Below are positions 17,120 to 23,531 of a stretch of DNA of 25,997 bases, one piece after another; positions within the stretch are counted from its first letter, which is position 1, and the number at the start of each line of letters is the position of its first letter. Origin of the DNA: a virus; the IMG/VR virus record IMGVR_UViG_3300037264_001168, positions 1 through 25,997 of that record; one strand, written 5' to 3'. The position numbers were made by a program, and so were the translations under genes. The notes under the pieces were generated by a model that had not been told where the DNA came from, did not search any database, and saw nothing but the letters and a program-made list of their open reading frames with translations.

Positions 17120-17515
17120 ATGACCAAACGAGAGAAACGGATAAGGGCAGGTTTAAAGCATCCAAAGGGATGGAGTTGGGGGACGTGTGCGGGATTGATG
17201 CGTAAAAAACCGCAAGATTTGGTAGATTTCGATAAAATTCGGACAGAATCTATATTAAAAGGGCGACTAAGCAAATCTAACCATAATCCAACCAGCTTTG
17301 CATCCAAGCAGACCAAAGAGAGGGCTGGAATTCCTTCCAAGCGTAAAAAGATAAGGGACACATATAAGCAGGAGACTTTTAAAGTGGGGAATAAGATAAC
17401 TAAGATTCCTGGTTTAAAAATGCCAAGTTTCCGTGAGAAGGGTCAAACATATGTAAGGCTAACCCCGTTGCAGAAGGTCAAAAACGGGCTGGCGAAGAAA
17501 CTGCCGGGGTATTAA
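17120..17515 (+). CDS. Hypothetical basic protein
   Basis: 131 residues, strongly basic throughout, with AAAGGAG about 6 nt before the ATG. The start (MTKREKRIRAGLKHPKGWSW) suggests nucleic-acid contact, and the C-terminus ends TPLQKVKNGLAKKLPGY. No cysteine-based zinc site, membrane segment or known domain is visible. It opens a run of small rightward genes with overlapping or near-overlapping ends. The 110-nt gap before it contains a TATACT-like hexamer at 17041-17046 but no convincing -35. Confidence 0.55.
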   Translation: MTKREKRIRAGLKHPKGWSWGTCAGLMRKKPQDLVDFDKIRTESILKGRLSKSNHNPTSFASKQTKERAGIPSKRKKIRDTYKQETFKVGNKITKIPGLKMPSFREKGQTYVRLTPLQKVKNGLAKKLPGY

Positions 17516-17526
17516 AGGAGGCTTTG

Positions 17527-17706
17527 ATGAGTGATATTATAAAGCAATTGATTGATTCTGGGTTAAGTCGGTATCGCATTGCGAAGCTAATGGATGTGAG
17601 TTATAACACAGTGATTATGTGGGAGTATAATATGTTTCAGCCGAGGAAGGTTAATATGGATAAGTTAGAAAAGCTGTTAGCTGATCTTAAAAAGGAGGCT
17701 GTTTGA
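17527..17706 (+). CDS. Small helix-turn-helix (Cro/XRE-like) regulator
   Basis: 59 residues from the ATG at 17527, 6 nt after AAAGGAG; a TTG one codon earlier is less likely. The sequence LSRYRIAKLMDVSYNTVIMW (residues about 14-33) is a clear helix-turn-helix: the first helix with R-I-A, the turn around M-D-V-S, and the recognition helix Y-N-T-V. The remainder is a basic linker and a helix (MDKLEKLLADLKKEA) that may dimerise. It may bind the inverted repeats in the divergent region about 1.2 kb upstream. It could be a Cro-type switch or a timing regulator; no partner repressor is in the window. Confidence 0.7.
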   Translation: MSDIIKQLIDSGLSRYRIAKLMDVSYNTVIMWEYNMFQPRKVNMDKLEKLLADLKKEAV

Positions 17707-17921
17707 TGGACCTATCGATTGCCAAGACACTTTTAAAGAGTTTGCGGACATCCGGATATGAAGAGTATTTCTCAATCACCTATGAGCTTGATTTGCATAG
17801 CGGGAAAGAAGAGGTAACTGACCGGTGGGTATTATGGGATGGGGTGATCCATTACTTTAGCGAATACAAGGATTTAGAAAAGTATGTGATAGAGCGGTAT
17901 TTGAGTGAGAGTTTAAATTGA
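17706..17921 (+). CDS. Hypothetical small acidic protein
   Basis: 71 residues from the ATG at 17706, which overlaps the upstream stop (TGATG) and has GGAGG 7 nt before it. The sequence MDLSIAKTLLKSLRTSGYEE followed by strands (FSITYELDLHSGKEE, RWVLWDGVIHYFSEY) suggests a small alpha-beta fold. I do not recognise the family. It is coupled to the helix-turn-helix gene and may be its partner or simply share its mRNA. Confidence 0.6.
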   Translation: MDLSIAKTLLKSLRTSGYEEYFSITYELDLHSGKEEVTDRWVLWDGVIHYFSEYKDLEKYVIERYLSESLN

Positions 17922-18010
17922 TGAAAAGGTTAAGCGGAGTTCACTCCGTACCAAAACAATGGGTTGACCTTATTAGATTCTTTTATATTATATGCAATGA
18001 TAAGGCATAA
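17921..18010 (+). CDS. Possible 29-residue peptide
   Basis: The ATG overlaps the preceding stop (TGATG), giving 29 residues with an aromatic end (VDLIRFFYIICNDKA). A small hairpin, CGGAG/CTCCG with a TTCA loop at 17935-17948, lies inside the reading frame. The overlap supports translation by reinitiation, but the short length means it could be chance. Confidence 0.35.
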   Translation: MKRLSGVHSVPKQWVDLIRFFYIICNDKA

Positions 18011-18203
18011 GAAGCCAAGGCTGATGATAGAGATTTGATAGGCTTAAAGAAGATTTCCCATATTTAAGAGAGGATCACCGGGTAATGTCTTTTTATGTAG
18101 AGAGGGTAAAATAGGTAGAATTGGTATTGATTTTTAATTCAGAGTAATATAGAATAGTTCCATTCTTGGGAGATTGTATATGGGACAAAAAAATAGAAAT
18201 AGT
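18011..18203. other. Non-coding stretch with a weak promoter candidate
   Basis: No convincing reading frame. A weak pair, TTGGTA at 18121-18126 and TAATAT at 18145-18150 (18-bp spacing), points rightwards into the hairpin structures at 18204-18313 and could produce a short untranslated RNA. Nothing else stands out. Confidence 0.3.
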
Positions 18204-18240
18204 AACCCCGTCGGTATTGATTACCGAATGGGGTTTTTTT
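18204..18240 (+). terminator. Intrinsic terminator
   Basis: AACCCC (18204-18209) pairs with GGGGTT (18230-18235) and TCGGTA (211-216) with TACCGA (222-227), around a TTGAT loop, followed by T to 18240. It is a strong rightward terminator that closes the small-gene operon. Confidence 0.85.
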
Positions 18241-18245
18241 ATATG

Positions 18246-18313
18246 GGGTATAGGCTAGTTTCTCCCAAGGAAACTGTAAAAGGATTTGTCCCTTCCGGCC
18301 TATACCCTTTTTT
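18246..18313 (+). ncRNA. Branched RNA structure ending in a T-run, possible small RNA or second terminator
   Basis: GGGTATAGGC (18246-18255) pairs perfectly with GCCTATACCC (18298-18307), and six T follow. The 42-nt interior holds two hairpins: AGTTTC/GAAACT (257-262 with 270-275, 7-nt loop) and AAGG/CCTT (280-283 with 291-294, 7-nt loop). The whole is a three-way junction. A plain terminator does not need this architecture, so a stable small RNA or a leader element is possible. Confidence 0.5.
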
Positions 18314-18370
18314 ATTTTAATGATTGTAGTTTTTTTGGACTAAATGGCTGTCGGGTTGGATCAACATTGC

Positions 18371-18409
18371 TTTTAAATAGTATTAGTTTAAAATAGTATT
18401 ATTTTAAAT
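18371..18409. repeat. AT-rich direct repeats, possible DNA unwinding element
   Basis: TTTAAATAGTATTAG at 18372-18386 is repeated as TTTAAAATAGTATTAT at 18387-18402 and trails into TTTTAAAT. Only G breaks the A/T run. The position at the left side of iterons and DnaA boxes suits a melting region of an origin. Confidence 0.5.
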
Positions 18410-18487
18410 GGGGGTTGGGTTAAGTGAGAATATCCTATTTTTCTAAAAAAACATCAAAAAACGATAGAATTTCAATCATTTTAACAG

Positions 18488-18519
18488 TTTTCCGCTTCCG
18501 AAATTGGGATTTTGGAAAA
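18488..18519. repeat. Iteron copy 1
   Basis: TTTTCCG, TTCCGAAAT and a closing GGAAAA arm. TTTTCC and GGAAAA at the ends are inverted, so each unit is also a dyad. It is the first of three units sharing TTCCGAAAT. Confidence 0.6.
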
Positions 18520-18538
18520 CTTACGTATAAAAAGACCA

Positions 18539-18572
18539 TTTTCCGGCCTTCCGAAATCGGTGATTTGGAAAA
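18539..18572. repeat. Iteron copy 2
   Basis: It has the same design as copy 1: TTTTCCG, TTCCGAAAT starting at 18549, ATTTGGAAAA at the end. The core begins 53 bp after that of copy 1, about five helical turns. Confidence 0.6.
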
Positions 18573-18581
18573 TCTCCCATA

Positions 18582-18631
18582 ATGCCTGTTAGAAGGCAAA
18601 CAACAACAAAGTTGTTTGCTTTAATAGGCAT
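18582..18631. repeat. Long hairpin in the origin region
   Basis: ATGCCT (18582-18587) pairs with AGGCAT (18626-18631) and GCAAACAAC (596-604) with GTTGTTTGC (611-619), around a 6-nt loop. It is a strong cruciform or RNA hairpin with no following T-run. It may be a primosome loading site or a leader structure. Confidence 0.6.
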
Positions 18632-18648
18632 GGTTGGAAGTTCATACC

Positions 18649-18668
18649 TGTGGATAACCTGTGTATAA
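18649..18668 (-). promoter_or_regulatory. Two adjacent DnaA boxes
   Basis: TGTGGATAA (18649-18657) is the exact complement of the consensus DnaA box TTATCCACA, and TGTGTATAA (18660-18668) matches TTATNCACA. Both point the same way with 11-bp periodicity, so DnaA would bind one face of the DNA. This suggests recruitment of the host initiator. Confidence 0.7.
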
Positions 18669-18674
18669 CTTTAG

Positions 18675-18719
18675 CTTTCCGCTTTCCGAAATGTATATAA
18701 GTGGAAAAGGTTCGGAAAG
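18675..18719. repeat. Iteron copy 3 with overlapping perfect dyad
   Basis: CTTTCCG, TTCCGAAAT and GTGGAAAAGG follow the iteron plan. CTTTCCGAA (18682-18690) and TTCGGAAAG (18711-18719) also form a perfect 9-bp inverted repeat. It lies just before the primase gene and might double as an autoregulatory site. Confidence 0.55.
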
Positions 18720-18734
18720 GAAAACTCCTCCAAA

Positions 18735-18755
18735 ATGAAAACTGACCAAAAATGA
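18735..18755 (+). CDS. Possible six-residue leader peptide
   Basis: ATG, five codons (KTDQK) and TGA, the stop overlapping the next ATG as ATGA. CTCCTCC precedes it rather than a Shine-Dalgarno sequence; GGAAAGGAAAA lies further upstream at 18714-18724. It could couple translation into the primase gene, or be chance. Confidence 0.25.
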   Translation: MKTDQK

Positions 18756-20500
18756 CCATGGATAAACAAAAGATACCAGCCGAAATCCAAGTTTTACTTG
18801 ATCGAGGGTTTTCAATCTTCCCCTGCCAGAAGAACGGTAAGAAGCCGATTACCGAAAATGGGTATAAAGACGCCACTAATAATATAAATATTATTTTAAA
18901 ATGGTTATCTGATTATCCAGAATCAAATATAGGAGTCCCAACCGGCCAAATTAATGGGATAACTGTCCTTGATGTAGACCAAAGGCATGGTGGATTCTTT
19001 TCCTTAGAGAAATTTATACTCCCGGAAACCTTGTACGTTAAAACAGGCGGGGATGGAATGCACTACTATTTTAAGTATGATCCCAAAGCCTCAACCGGGG
19101 CCAACGTGCTTGGCCCAGGGCTTGATATACGTAATAATGGCGCATATATAATTGTACCCCCATCAATTCATGCATCTGGTAAAGAATATATATGGTGCGA
19201 TGAACAGCTACCCCTAGCGGATCCCCCGGAATGGTTACATTCAGATGATTTTATAAATGCCAGTAAAAAGTTTGAAATTCCTGATGGGCCTATCCCCCAA
19301 GGAAGGCAAGATGATACTTTGTACAGACTTGCAGTTTCTTTAAGACATAAAAATTTTACTCCTGCAATGATTAAAAAAACTCTACAGTCAATTATTACGG
19401 ATAAAGTTAAATGTCCACAAGATCCTAATAATCCTTTTACAGACCTAGACATTGAACGGTGGGTGCGGGGTGCTTTTAAACATGATGATACTTTTGAAAA
19501 GAAAAAAACATCGTCAATCCTACTACTTGACCCTATAGATTGCTTATCTTTTAAAAGCAAAGACATCCCCCCGGTGGAATACTATGTGGATGGAATCCTT
19601 CAGAAAAAGGGGAGGACCATGGTTTCAGCGGCCAATAATAAAGGAAAAACATTCTTCTTCCTCAACATGCTTTGTTCTATATGCTCAGGAGCTGAAAAAT
19701 TCATTAATTTTGAGGTTGAAGGTTCAAAACCAAAAGCCTTATACTTCGATTTTGAAATGGGAGAATCAGCCTTACAAGAAAGACTTAAAATAATGGGGAG
19801 TATCACCGATATTGACAACCTTTTTATCCAATCTATTTATGGATGGAATATGCTGGATAAAACATATCAGACAGCGCTTGAAGATTTAATCCAAGCAAGA
19901 GGCATAAATATTATAGCCTTTGACCCTTTAGGCAGTATCTGGATGGGGGATGAGAACAAAAGAGAAGCGGTTAAACAGCTAACCGATTATTTTGATTATC
20001 TTCTCGATAAGTTTGGAGTTTCAATTCTTCTTTCCCACCATTGGAGAAAAGTTACAAAAGACTTTAAAGAGGGGGGGGAAATGGCCGCCGGCTCTTATGG
20101 ATGGGGAAAGTGGCTTGATAACCACATTACCTTAAACGGGTCAATGGACTCTCTTATTATAAATTGTGAGAAGAGCAGGAATCAAAAAAAATGGGATCAG
20201 TTTAGATTAAAATTAAATGAGGATACTTTGGCTTTTGAATTTTTAGGAGAGCTTAAAAATCAAAAGAAATTTAGTGATGAGGATTTGTTAGGGCTATTCA
20301 ATAGTTTTGGAAAACCCATGGTAAAAGTTGCTGACCTTATTTTAAAAGGAAAGAATATGTGTTCAAAAACAACGATTTACGCCTTGTTGGCCGGATCAAA
20401 GTATGTGGGTGTTAATAAAAATATTAAACCGAATGTGGCATATTTAAGGGATAAACAAAACGAATTTTTGATAGAACCAGATAGAGGATGGGAAGAATAA
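18752..20500 (+). CDS. Primase-polymerase with RepA/DnaB-like helicase domain
   Basis: 582 residues (a second ATG lies at 18758). Residues about 12-155 form a bifunctional primase-polymerase domain: GVPTGQINGITVLDVDQRHG holds the metal-binding DVD (74-76), KTGGDGMHYYFKYDP follows, and GPGLDIRNNGAYIIVPPSIH supplies the third acidic residue and conserved His. Residues about 285-480 form a RecA-fold ATPase: SAANNKGKTFFFLNML is the Walker A (GKT at 298-300), KALYFDFEMGE follows, IIAFDPLGSIW is Walker B, and SILLSHHWRK is a sensor-like strand. It would synthesise primers and unwind DNA at the adjacent origin. The C-terminal 100 residues look like a winged-helix region. Confidence 0.88.
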   Translation: MTMDKQKIPAEIQVLLDRGFSIFPCQKNGKKPITENGYKDATNNINIILKWLSDYPESNIGVPTGQINGITVLDVDQRHGGFFSLEKFILPETLYVKTGGDGMHYYFKYDPKASTGANVLGPGLDIRNNGAYIIVPPSIHASGKEYIWCDEQLPLADPPEWLHSDDFINASKKFEIPDGPIPQGRQDDTLYRLAVSLRHKNFTPAMIKKTLQSIITDKVKCPQDPNNPFTDLDIERWVRGAFKHDDTFEKKKTSSILLLDPIDCLSFKSKDIPPVEYYVDGILQKKGRTMVSAANNKGKTFFFLNMLCSICSGAEKFINFEVEGSKPKALYFDFEMGESALQERLKIMGSITDIDNLFIQSIYGWNMLDKTYQTALEDLIQARGINIIAFDPLGSIWMGDENKREAVKQLTDYFDYLLDKFGVSILLSHHWRKVTKDFKEGGEMAAGSYGWGKWLDNHITLNGSMDSLIINCEKSRNQKKWDQFRLKLNEDTLAFEFLGELKNQKKFSDEDLLGLFNSFGKPMVKVADLILKGKNMCSKTTIYALLAGSKYVGVNKNIKPNVAYLRDKQNEFLIEPDRGWEE

Positions 20501-20643
20501 TGGTAAAACAAAGATGTGCTGAATGCGGGGCATGGCTTAATTTACAGCCTATGGATAAAAAAAGTAATGTGTATTGTTGCCAGCAATGTGGGAAGCCGCA
20601 GGGAATAGATGAGGGACCGGAGGAGAGTTTAAATAACAATTAG
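20500..20643 (+). CDS. Small zinc-ribbon protein
   Basis: 47 residues. CAEC (residues 6-9) and CCQQC (26-30) form a two-knuckle zinc ribbon. The ATG overlaps the primase stop (TAATG), so translation is probably coupled, and GGAAG lies just upstream. It may contact DNA or a replication protein. No named family is recognised. Confidence 0.6.
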   Translation: MVKQRCAECGAWLNLQPMDKKSNVYCCQQCGKPQGIDEGPEESLNNN

Positions 20644-20654
20644 GAAGAATAATT

Positions 20655-20873
20655 ATGGTCATCCGTAGACAATTCTATATCCCCCGCTCCCGTGTTGAGT
20701 TGATAAAGGGAATAAAGCCGCATTGGAAGGGGTTGAAAGGGGAGTTGTATGAGATGGCTTCCAAGCGTTTAAGGGCAATCTATATAACCATTATGAACCA
20801 GCGAATACAGGAGCTGATGAGGAAGAGGGCTTTTGAACTTGGGATGATAAGGGAGATTGATAAAGAAAAATGA
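20655..20873 (+). CDS. Hypothetical small basic helical protein
   Basis: 72 residues with about twenty Lys/Arg. The segment KGELYEMASKRLRAIYITIM and the following helix (RIQELMRKRAFEL) suggest two long amphipathic helices. GGAAG lies upstream of the ATG. Small proteins of this kind are common in phage early regions, but I cannot name the function. The stop overlaps the next ATG. Confidence 0.55.
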   Translation: MVIRRQFYIPRSRVELIKGIKPHWKGLKGELYEMASKRLRAIYITIMNQRIQELMRKRAFELGMIREIDKEK

Positions 20874-21019
20874 AATCCTCCGACTTTTTTACATCAGAAT
20901 ATTTAGAATATTTAAAGCCGATTGTGGTTATGTTCAAGGCGGAGGTGATTGTTATTGAGGGAGTAAGATTCAAATTGCCTTTGGGAAAGTGGACAGATGA
21001 GAGTAAAAATAAAACTTGA
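20870..21019 (+). CDS. Hypothetical small protein
   Basis: 49 residues, ATG overlapping the upstream stop (ATGA). The centre is strand-like (IVVMFKAEVIVIEGVRFKLP). No family is recognised. Its last codons overlap the -35 of the downstream promoter at 21016. Confidence 0.5.
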   Translation: MKSSDFFTSEYLEYLKPIVVMFKAEVIVIEGVRFKLPLGKWTDESKNKT

Positions 21020-21045
21020 CTCACACACGCAATATATGTTATGAT
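21016..21045 (+). promoter_or_regulatory. Strong sigma70-type promoter, probably giving a leaderless mRNA
   Basis: TTGACT (21016-21021) and TATGAT (21040-21045) with 18-bp spacing. Transcription starting 6-7 bp downstream would begin at or next to the ATG at 21052, which has no Shine-Dalgarno sequence. It would drive the recombination and RNA-handling genes. Confidence 0.6.
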
Positions 21046-21051
21046 TCTACC

Positions 21052-21216
21052 ATGAAAAATAAACCTAAAACACCTGAATGTCCTGTATGTGAACTACACC
21101 AGACTCTAACACGGAAAGATGGGATCCGTTGGTGTCGCTCTTGCGGGGCTGAATGGTTAAAAGATAGCAAAGAAGATAGCAAAGAAGATGGGAAAAACTC
21201 AAGGAGAAAACAATGA
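21052..21216 (+). CDS. Small zinc-ribbon protein with charged repeat tail
   Basis: 54 residues from the ATG at 21052. CPVC (residues 9-12) and CRSC (28-31) make a typical zinc ribbon, with HQTLTRKDGIRW between. The tail repeats K-D-S-K-E-D, encoded by a 12-bp direct repeat (near 21164-21188). A TTG-initiated frame from 21016 would add 12 residues, but that start lies inside the promoter. The stop overlaps the next start (ATGA). Confidence 0.6.
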   Translation: MKNKPKTPECPVCELHQTLTRKDGIRWCRSCGAEWLKDSKEDSKEDGKNSRRKQ

Positions 21217-21827
21217 CAAAAGAACCTGATGAATCAAAAAGTTTAACTGAATACGAAGCATTAAAAGAACCAATGGCGATGGGGGAAGTGTTCGCCTTAA
21301 GCGGAATGTTTCCTGATGTAAAAACAAAAGCGCAGGGAGCTGTCAAGATCCTAGCTGGAAGGGAACTGGGCCTTTCCCCTTTTGAATCAATGAAAAACAT
21401 CTACTTGGTCAATGGCCGTTTGGCGATCATGTCAAACGCTTTGGCTTCTCTTGTAAAGAAGAGTACTAAGTACGATTATCAAGTTAAAAGTTTAACGGAT
21501 GAAGAATGTACCATAATTTTTTATAGAATAAAATCTGACAGTGAAAAAGAGGTGCTTGGAACCAGTACATTCACTTCTAAAGACGCCGCAAAAGCAGGTT
21601 TAATCAATAAAGATAATTGGAAATCGTATCCAAAAAATATGCTTTTCGCTCGAGCATTAGCTAATGGTGTCCGGTGGTACGCCCCGGATTCTGCTTGCGG
21701 CTGGCATACAATGGAGGAGATGACGGATCTTGAGCCGTCTATCCAAACAGAAATTATTACTATCAGTAAAGCAGGAAAAGTCGAGAAAGGAGAAGTTTCT
21801 AATGGCGAAACGAGCATACGAGAATAA
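21213..21827 (+). CDS. RecT-like single-strand annealing or recombination protein
   Basis: 204 residues. The sequence runs EVFALSGMFPDVKTKAQGAV, KILAGRELGLSPFESMKNIY, VNGRLAIMSNALASLVKKS, then NWKSYPKNMLFARALANGVR and WYAPD, a widespread phage family usually annotated RecT-like. AGGAG precedes the ATG. It is followed by an exonuclease, a DUF669-like protein and a VRR-NUC nuclease, the normal company of a RecT/Red-beta annealing protein. Its early residues (MTKEPDESKSLTEY) are acidic and probably flexible. The exact annealase class is inferred. Confidence 0.7.
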   Translation: MTKEPDESKSLTEYEALKEPMAMGEVFALSGMFPDVKTKAQGAVKILAGRELGLSPFESMKNIYLVNGRLAIMSNALASLVKKSTKYDYQVKSLTDEECTIIFYRIKSDSEKEVLGTSTFTSKDAAKAGLINKDNWKSYPKNMLFARALANGVRWYAPDSACGWHTMEEMTDLEPSIQTEIITISKAGKVEKGEVSNGETSIRE

Positions 21828-22419
21828 ATATCCTTCTGTTACCGAAGTGCTAGGGATATTAAGGAAACCAGCCTTAGAGTTCTGGTTTAAATATAATTCC
21901 GCAAAATTCTGTGATGAAGAAAGTAAGAAAGGAAAAATCACAGGGACACAGATCCACGATGCCATTGAGCAGTATATCAAGACAGGGGAGGCAAAGGTAG
22001 AATCAGAGTATGCAGATGAGGTTACAAACGGTCTTAATTCTTTTATCCTTTTTTCAAAAGAAAATCCTGATATTAAAATGCAGTTTGCTGAGATTCCTTT
22101 AACCAGTGAAATCCACAAATTTAATGGGACCATAGATGCCATAGCCGGTGATCTTCTTATGGATTGGAAGGGAGGAACAGCCAAAGATAAAGAGAAGCCT
22201 CCAATTTATGACGAATTTAAAATACAAGTTTCATCTTATACTCACTTATACAATGAAGTTAAAGGGACTAATATACAGACAGCTATGATTGCTGTGTTTG
22301 CTAAGGACAAAATTGCCTATAACACATATACTCTAAATAAAGAAGAAATTGACAATAATTTTAACGAAGTGTTTTTACCCGCCCTTAGAATCCTAAACTA
22401 CCAAAAAAGGAGTAAATAA
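21802..22419 (+). CDS. PD-(D/E)XK exonuclease (RecB/Cas4-like)
   Basis: 205 residues from the ATG at 21802, 9 nt after AAAGGAG; the frame is open further upstream but that part overlaps the RecT-like gene. Nuclease motifs are complete: GTQIHDAIEQYI (His and Glu of motif I), a Glu in FAEIPLTSE, FNGTIDAIAGDLLMDWKGG with the catalytic Asp and D-W-K, and KIQVSSYTHLYNE, the Q-x-x-x-Y motif. It would resect double-strand ends so that the RecT-like protein can load. The stop overlaps the next ATG (TAATG). Confidence 0.85.
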   Translation: MAKRAYENKYPSVTEVLGILRKPALEFWFKYNSAKFCDEESKKGKITGTQIHDAIEQYIKTGEAKVESEYADEVTNGLNSFILFSKENPDIKMQFAEIPLTSEIHKFNGTIDAIAGDLLMDWKGGTAKDKEKPPIYDEFKIQVSSYTHLYNEVKGTNIQTAMIAVFAKDKIAYNTYTLNKEEIDNNFNEVFLPALRILNYQKRSK

Positions 22420-22820
22420 TGCCATATTCAATGGATATGAAGGAAGAAAGAACCCCTAGAAAACTTTTACCAATCGGAGTCAGAAAGTTCACTATTCTTG
22501 ACTGTGTGGAAAGTAAAAGTAAACAAGGCAATTTAATGTTTATTGTTTCAATTCTTGATCAGGAAACAAAATATATAGACAAACTTTATCTTGTCGGGGA
22601 ACCTAAAAAACGATGGATGTTAAAGCAATTACTCACCGCTTGTGGCTTATCAGCCGGGCAGGATGGGAATTATGATTGGGATATTGCTGATATTTTAAAT
22701 AAAGAGTTTTACGGTGAAATTGAGCATGAGGATAACACTTTTATTGATAAGAAGAATGTCGAGGTAAAAATAAAGCAACACAAGATCGTTAATATTGAAG
22801 CTGTTAGTTGGGATGAGTAA
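22419..22820 (+). CDS. DUF669-like, probable ssDNA-binding protein
   Basis: 133 residues. The arrangement LPIGVRKFTILDCVESKSKQ, GNLMFIVSILDQE and YLVGEPKKRWMLKQLLTACG, then NVEVKIKQHKIVNIEAVSW is like DUF669 proteins, which pair an OB-type barrel with a helical hairpin and often sit in phage recombination operons. A single-stranded DNA-binding role is likely, by context. The ATG overlaps the nuclease stop and the stop overlaps the next start. Confidence 0.6.
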   Translation: MPYSMDMKEERTPRKLLPIGVRKFTILDCVESKSKQGNLMFIVSILDQETKYIDKLYLVGEPKKRWMLKQLLTACGLSAGQDGNYDWDIADILNKEFYGEIEHEDNTFIDKKNVEVKIKQHKIVNIEAVSWDE

Positions 22821-23179
22821 TGAAAAAAATCCTAACCACCGAAAAAGAAGTTTTAAAGGCTGTGATTAATAAATTGAAGAACTATGAGTTTCAAGGAATC
22901 CTTCTTTATTGGGTAAGGTTACAATCAGGAGTGCTAGGTGACAGTTGGGGGAGAAAAGTAAGGCTAGCCACGGCCGGCACTCCTGATCTTTTAACGGTGT
23001 TTAGGAAAGACGATGGTGGGCTTGCTGTCCTCTTTATTGAGGTCAAGAAGCCCGGAGTGACGAAGTTAAGGTATGAGCAAAGGGAGTTCTTTTTAAAGCA
23101 ATGCCGGGATTTTCATTGTGTGGTTATTAACGATCCTAGTAAAGTCCATGAACAAGTAATCAAGGTTATTGAGGGGTAA
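22820..23179 (+). CDS. VRR-NUC domain nuclease
   Basis: 119 residues. GTPDLLTVF (residues about 54-62) supplies the catalytic Asp and VLFIEVKKPG (about 70-79) the E-x-K, both on the expected strands of the VRR-NUC fold, followed by LRYEQREFFLKQC, the conserved Q-x-x-hydrophobic helix. These small single-domain enzymes are thought to resolve or trim branched DNA. It is coupled to the upstream gene (TAATG). All expected key residues are present. Confidence 0.85.
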   Translation: MKKILTTEKEVLKAVINKLKNYEFQGILLYWVRLQSGVLGDSWGRKVRLATAGTPDLLTVFRKDDGGLAVLFIEVKKPGVTKLRYEQREFFLKQCRDFHCVVINDPSKVHEQVIKVIEG

Positions 23180-23182
23180 ATC

Positions 23183-23401
23183 ATGCAAATGACCGTCCAT
23201 TTAGAATGGGAAGAGCAGCAGATTGAAGCTGAGGTTGATATGAAATCTCATATAGAGAAGGATGAAGATGGCTTTAACCAGCTTTATGTTGACGATCTTA
23301 TTATTGATTCAGTTTGTATAGATGGGATATCTATGGATCCCGATAACTACCCCAATGGCTTGATGGAAGCTATTAGAGAGAAGGCGGTGGATTCGTTATG
23401 A
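23183..23401 (+). CDS. Hypothetical acidic protein
   Basis: 72 residues, about one third acidic, with strand-like segments (MTVHLEWEEQQIEAEVDM, LYVDDLIIDSVCIDGI). GAGGGG lies before the ATG. It is an acidic small protein of unknown role; DNA mimicry or partner binding is conceivable but unsupported. The stop overlaps the next ATG. Confidence 0.55.
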   Translation: MQMTVHLEWEEQQIEAEVDMKSHIEKDEDGFNQLYVDDLIIDSVCIDGISMDPDNYPNGLMEAIREKAVDSL

Positions 23402-23499
23402 TTATTGACCATCTTTTATTTAAAGTTCTTATAAGTATTTCCCTTTTTTCTATATTTTTAGCATTAATCTACTTAATGGTAGCTACAATTTGGAAATAA
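23398..23499 (+). CDS. Single-pass small membrane protein
   Basis: 33 residues, essentially one membrane helix (FKVLISISLFSIFLALIYLM) with a short N-terminal IIDH and C-terminal ATIWK. The ATG overlaps the previous stop (ATGA). It could be a small inner-membrane effector, or a spanin- or holin-like accessory, but nothing fixes the role. It sits just before the RNA ligase. Confidence 0.5.
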   Translation: MIIDHLLFKVLISISLFSIFLALIYLMVATIWK

Positions 23500-23531
23500 C
23501 CCTCTCCGTCAGGTGGCGAGGAAAGGAGAAT

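Larger units (their letters stand above)
18371..18734. other. Probable replication origin region
   Basis: This gene-free stretch just upstream of the primase-polymerase gene combines AT-rich direct repeats, three copies of TTCCGAAAT (18496-18504, 18549-18557, 18684-18692), a long hairpin and two DnaA-box-like sites. The combination is characteristic of a theta-type origin. It is inferred from layout and has not been tested. Confidence 0.6.

Noticed and set aside
18582-18631. Long hairpin considered as a terminator
   Set aside because: No T-run follows on either strand, so it is listed as an origin-region hairpin instead.
21164-21188. Short direct repeat resembling a CRISPR or iteron
   Set aside because: Two 12-bp copies encode a charged repeat in a protein tail; no spacers and no further copies.
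21657-22184. 175-codon minus-strand frame
   Set aside because: It lies opposite the RecT-like and exonuclease genes, whose motifs are intact; no recognisable protein pattern.
23490-23531. Upstream start that would add 14 residues to the RNA ligase
   Set aside because: No ribosome site before it; the ATG at 23532 directly follows AAAGGAG and begins with a normal MKKI.
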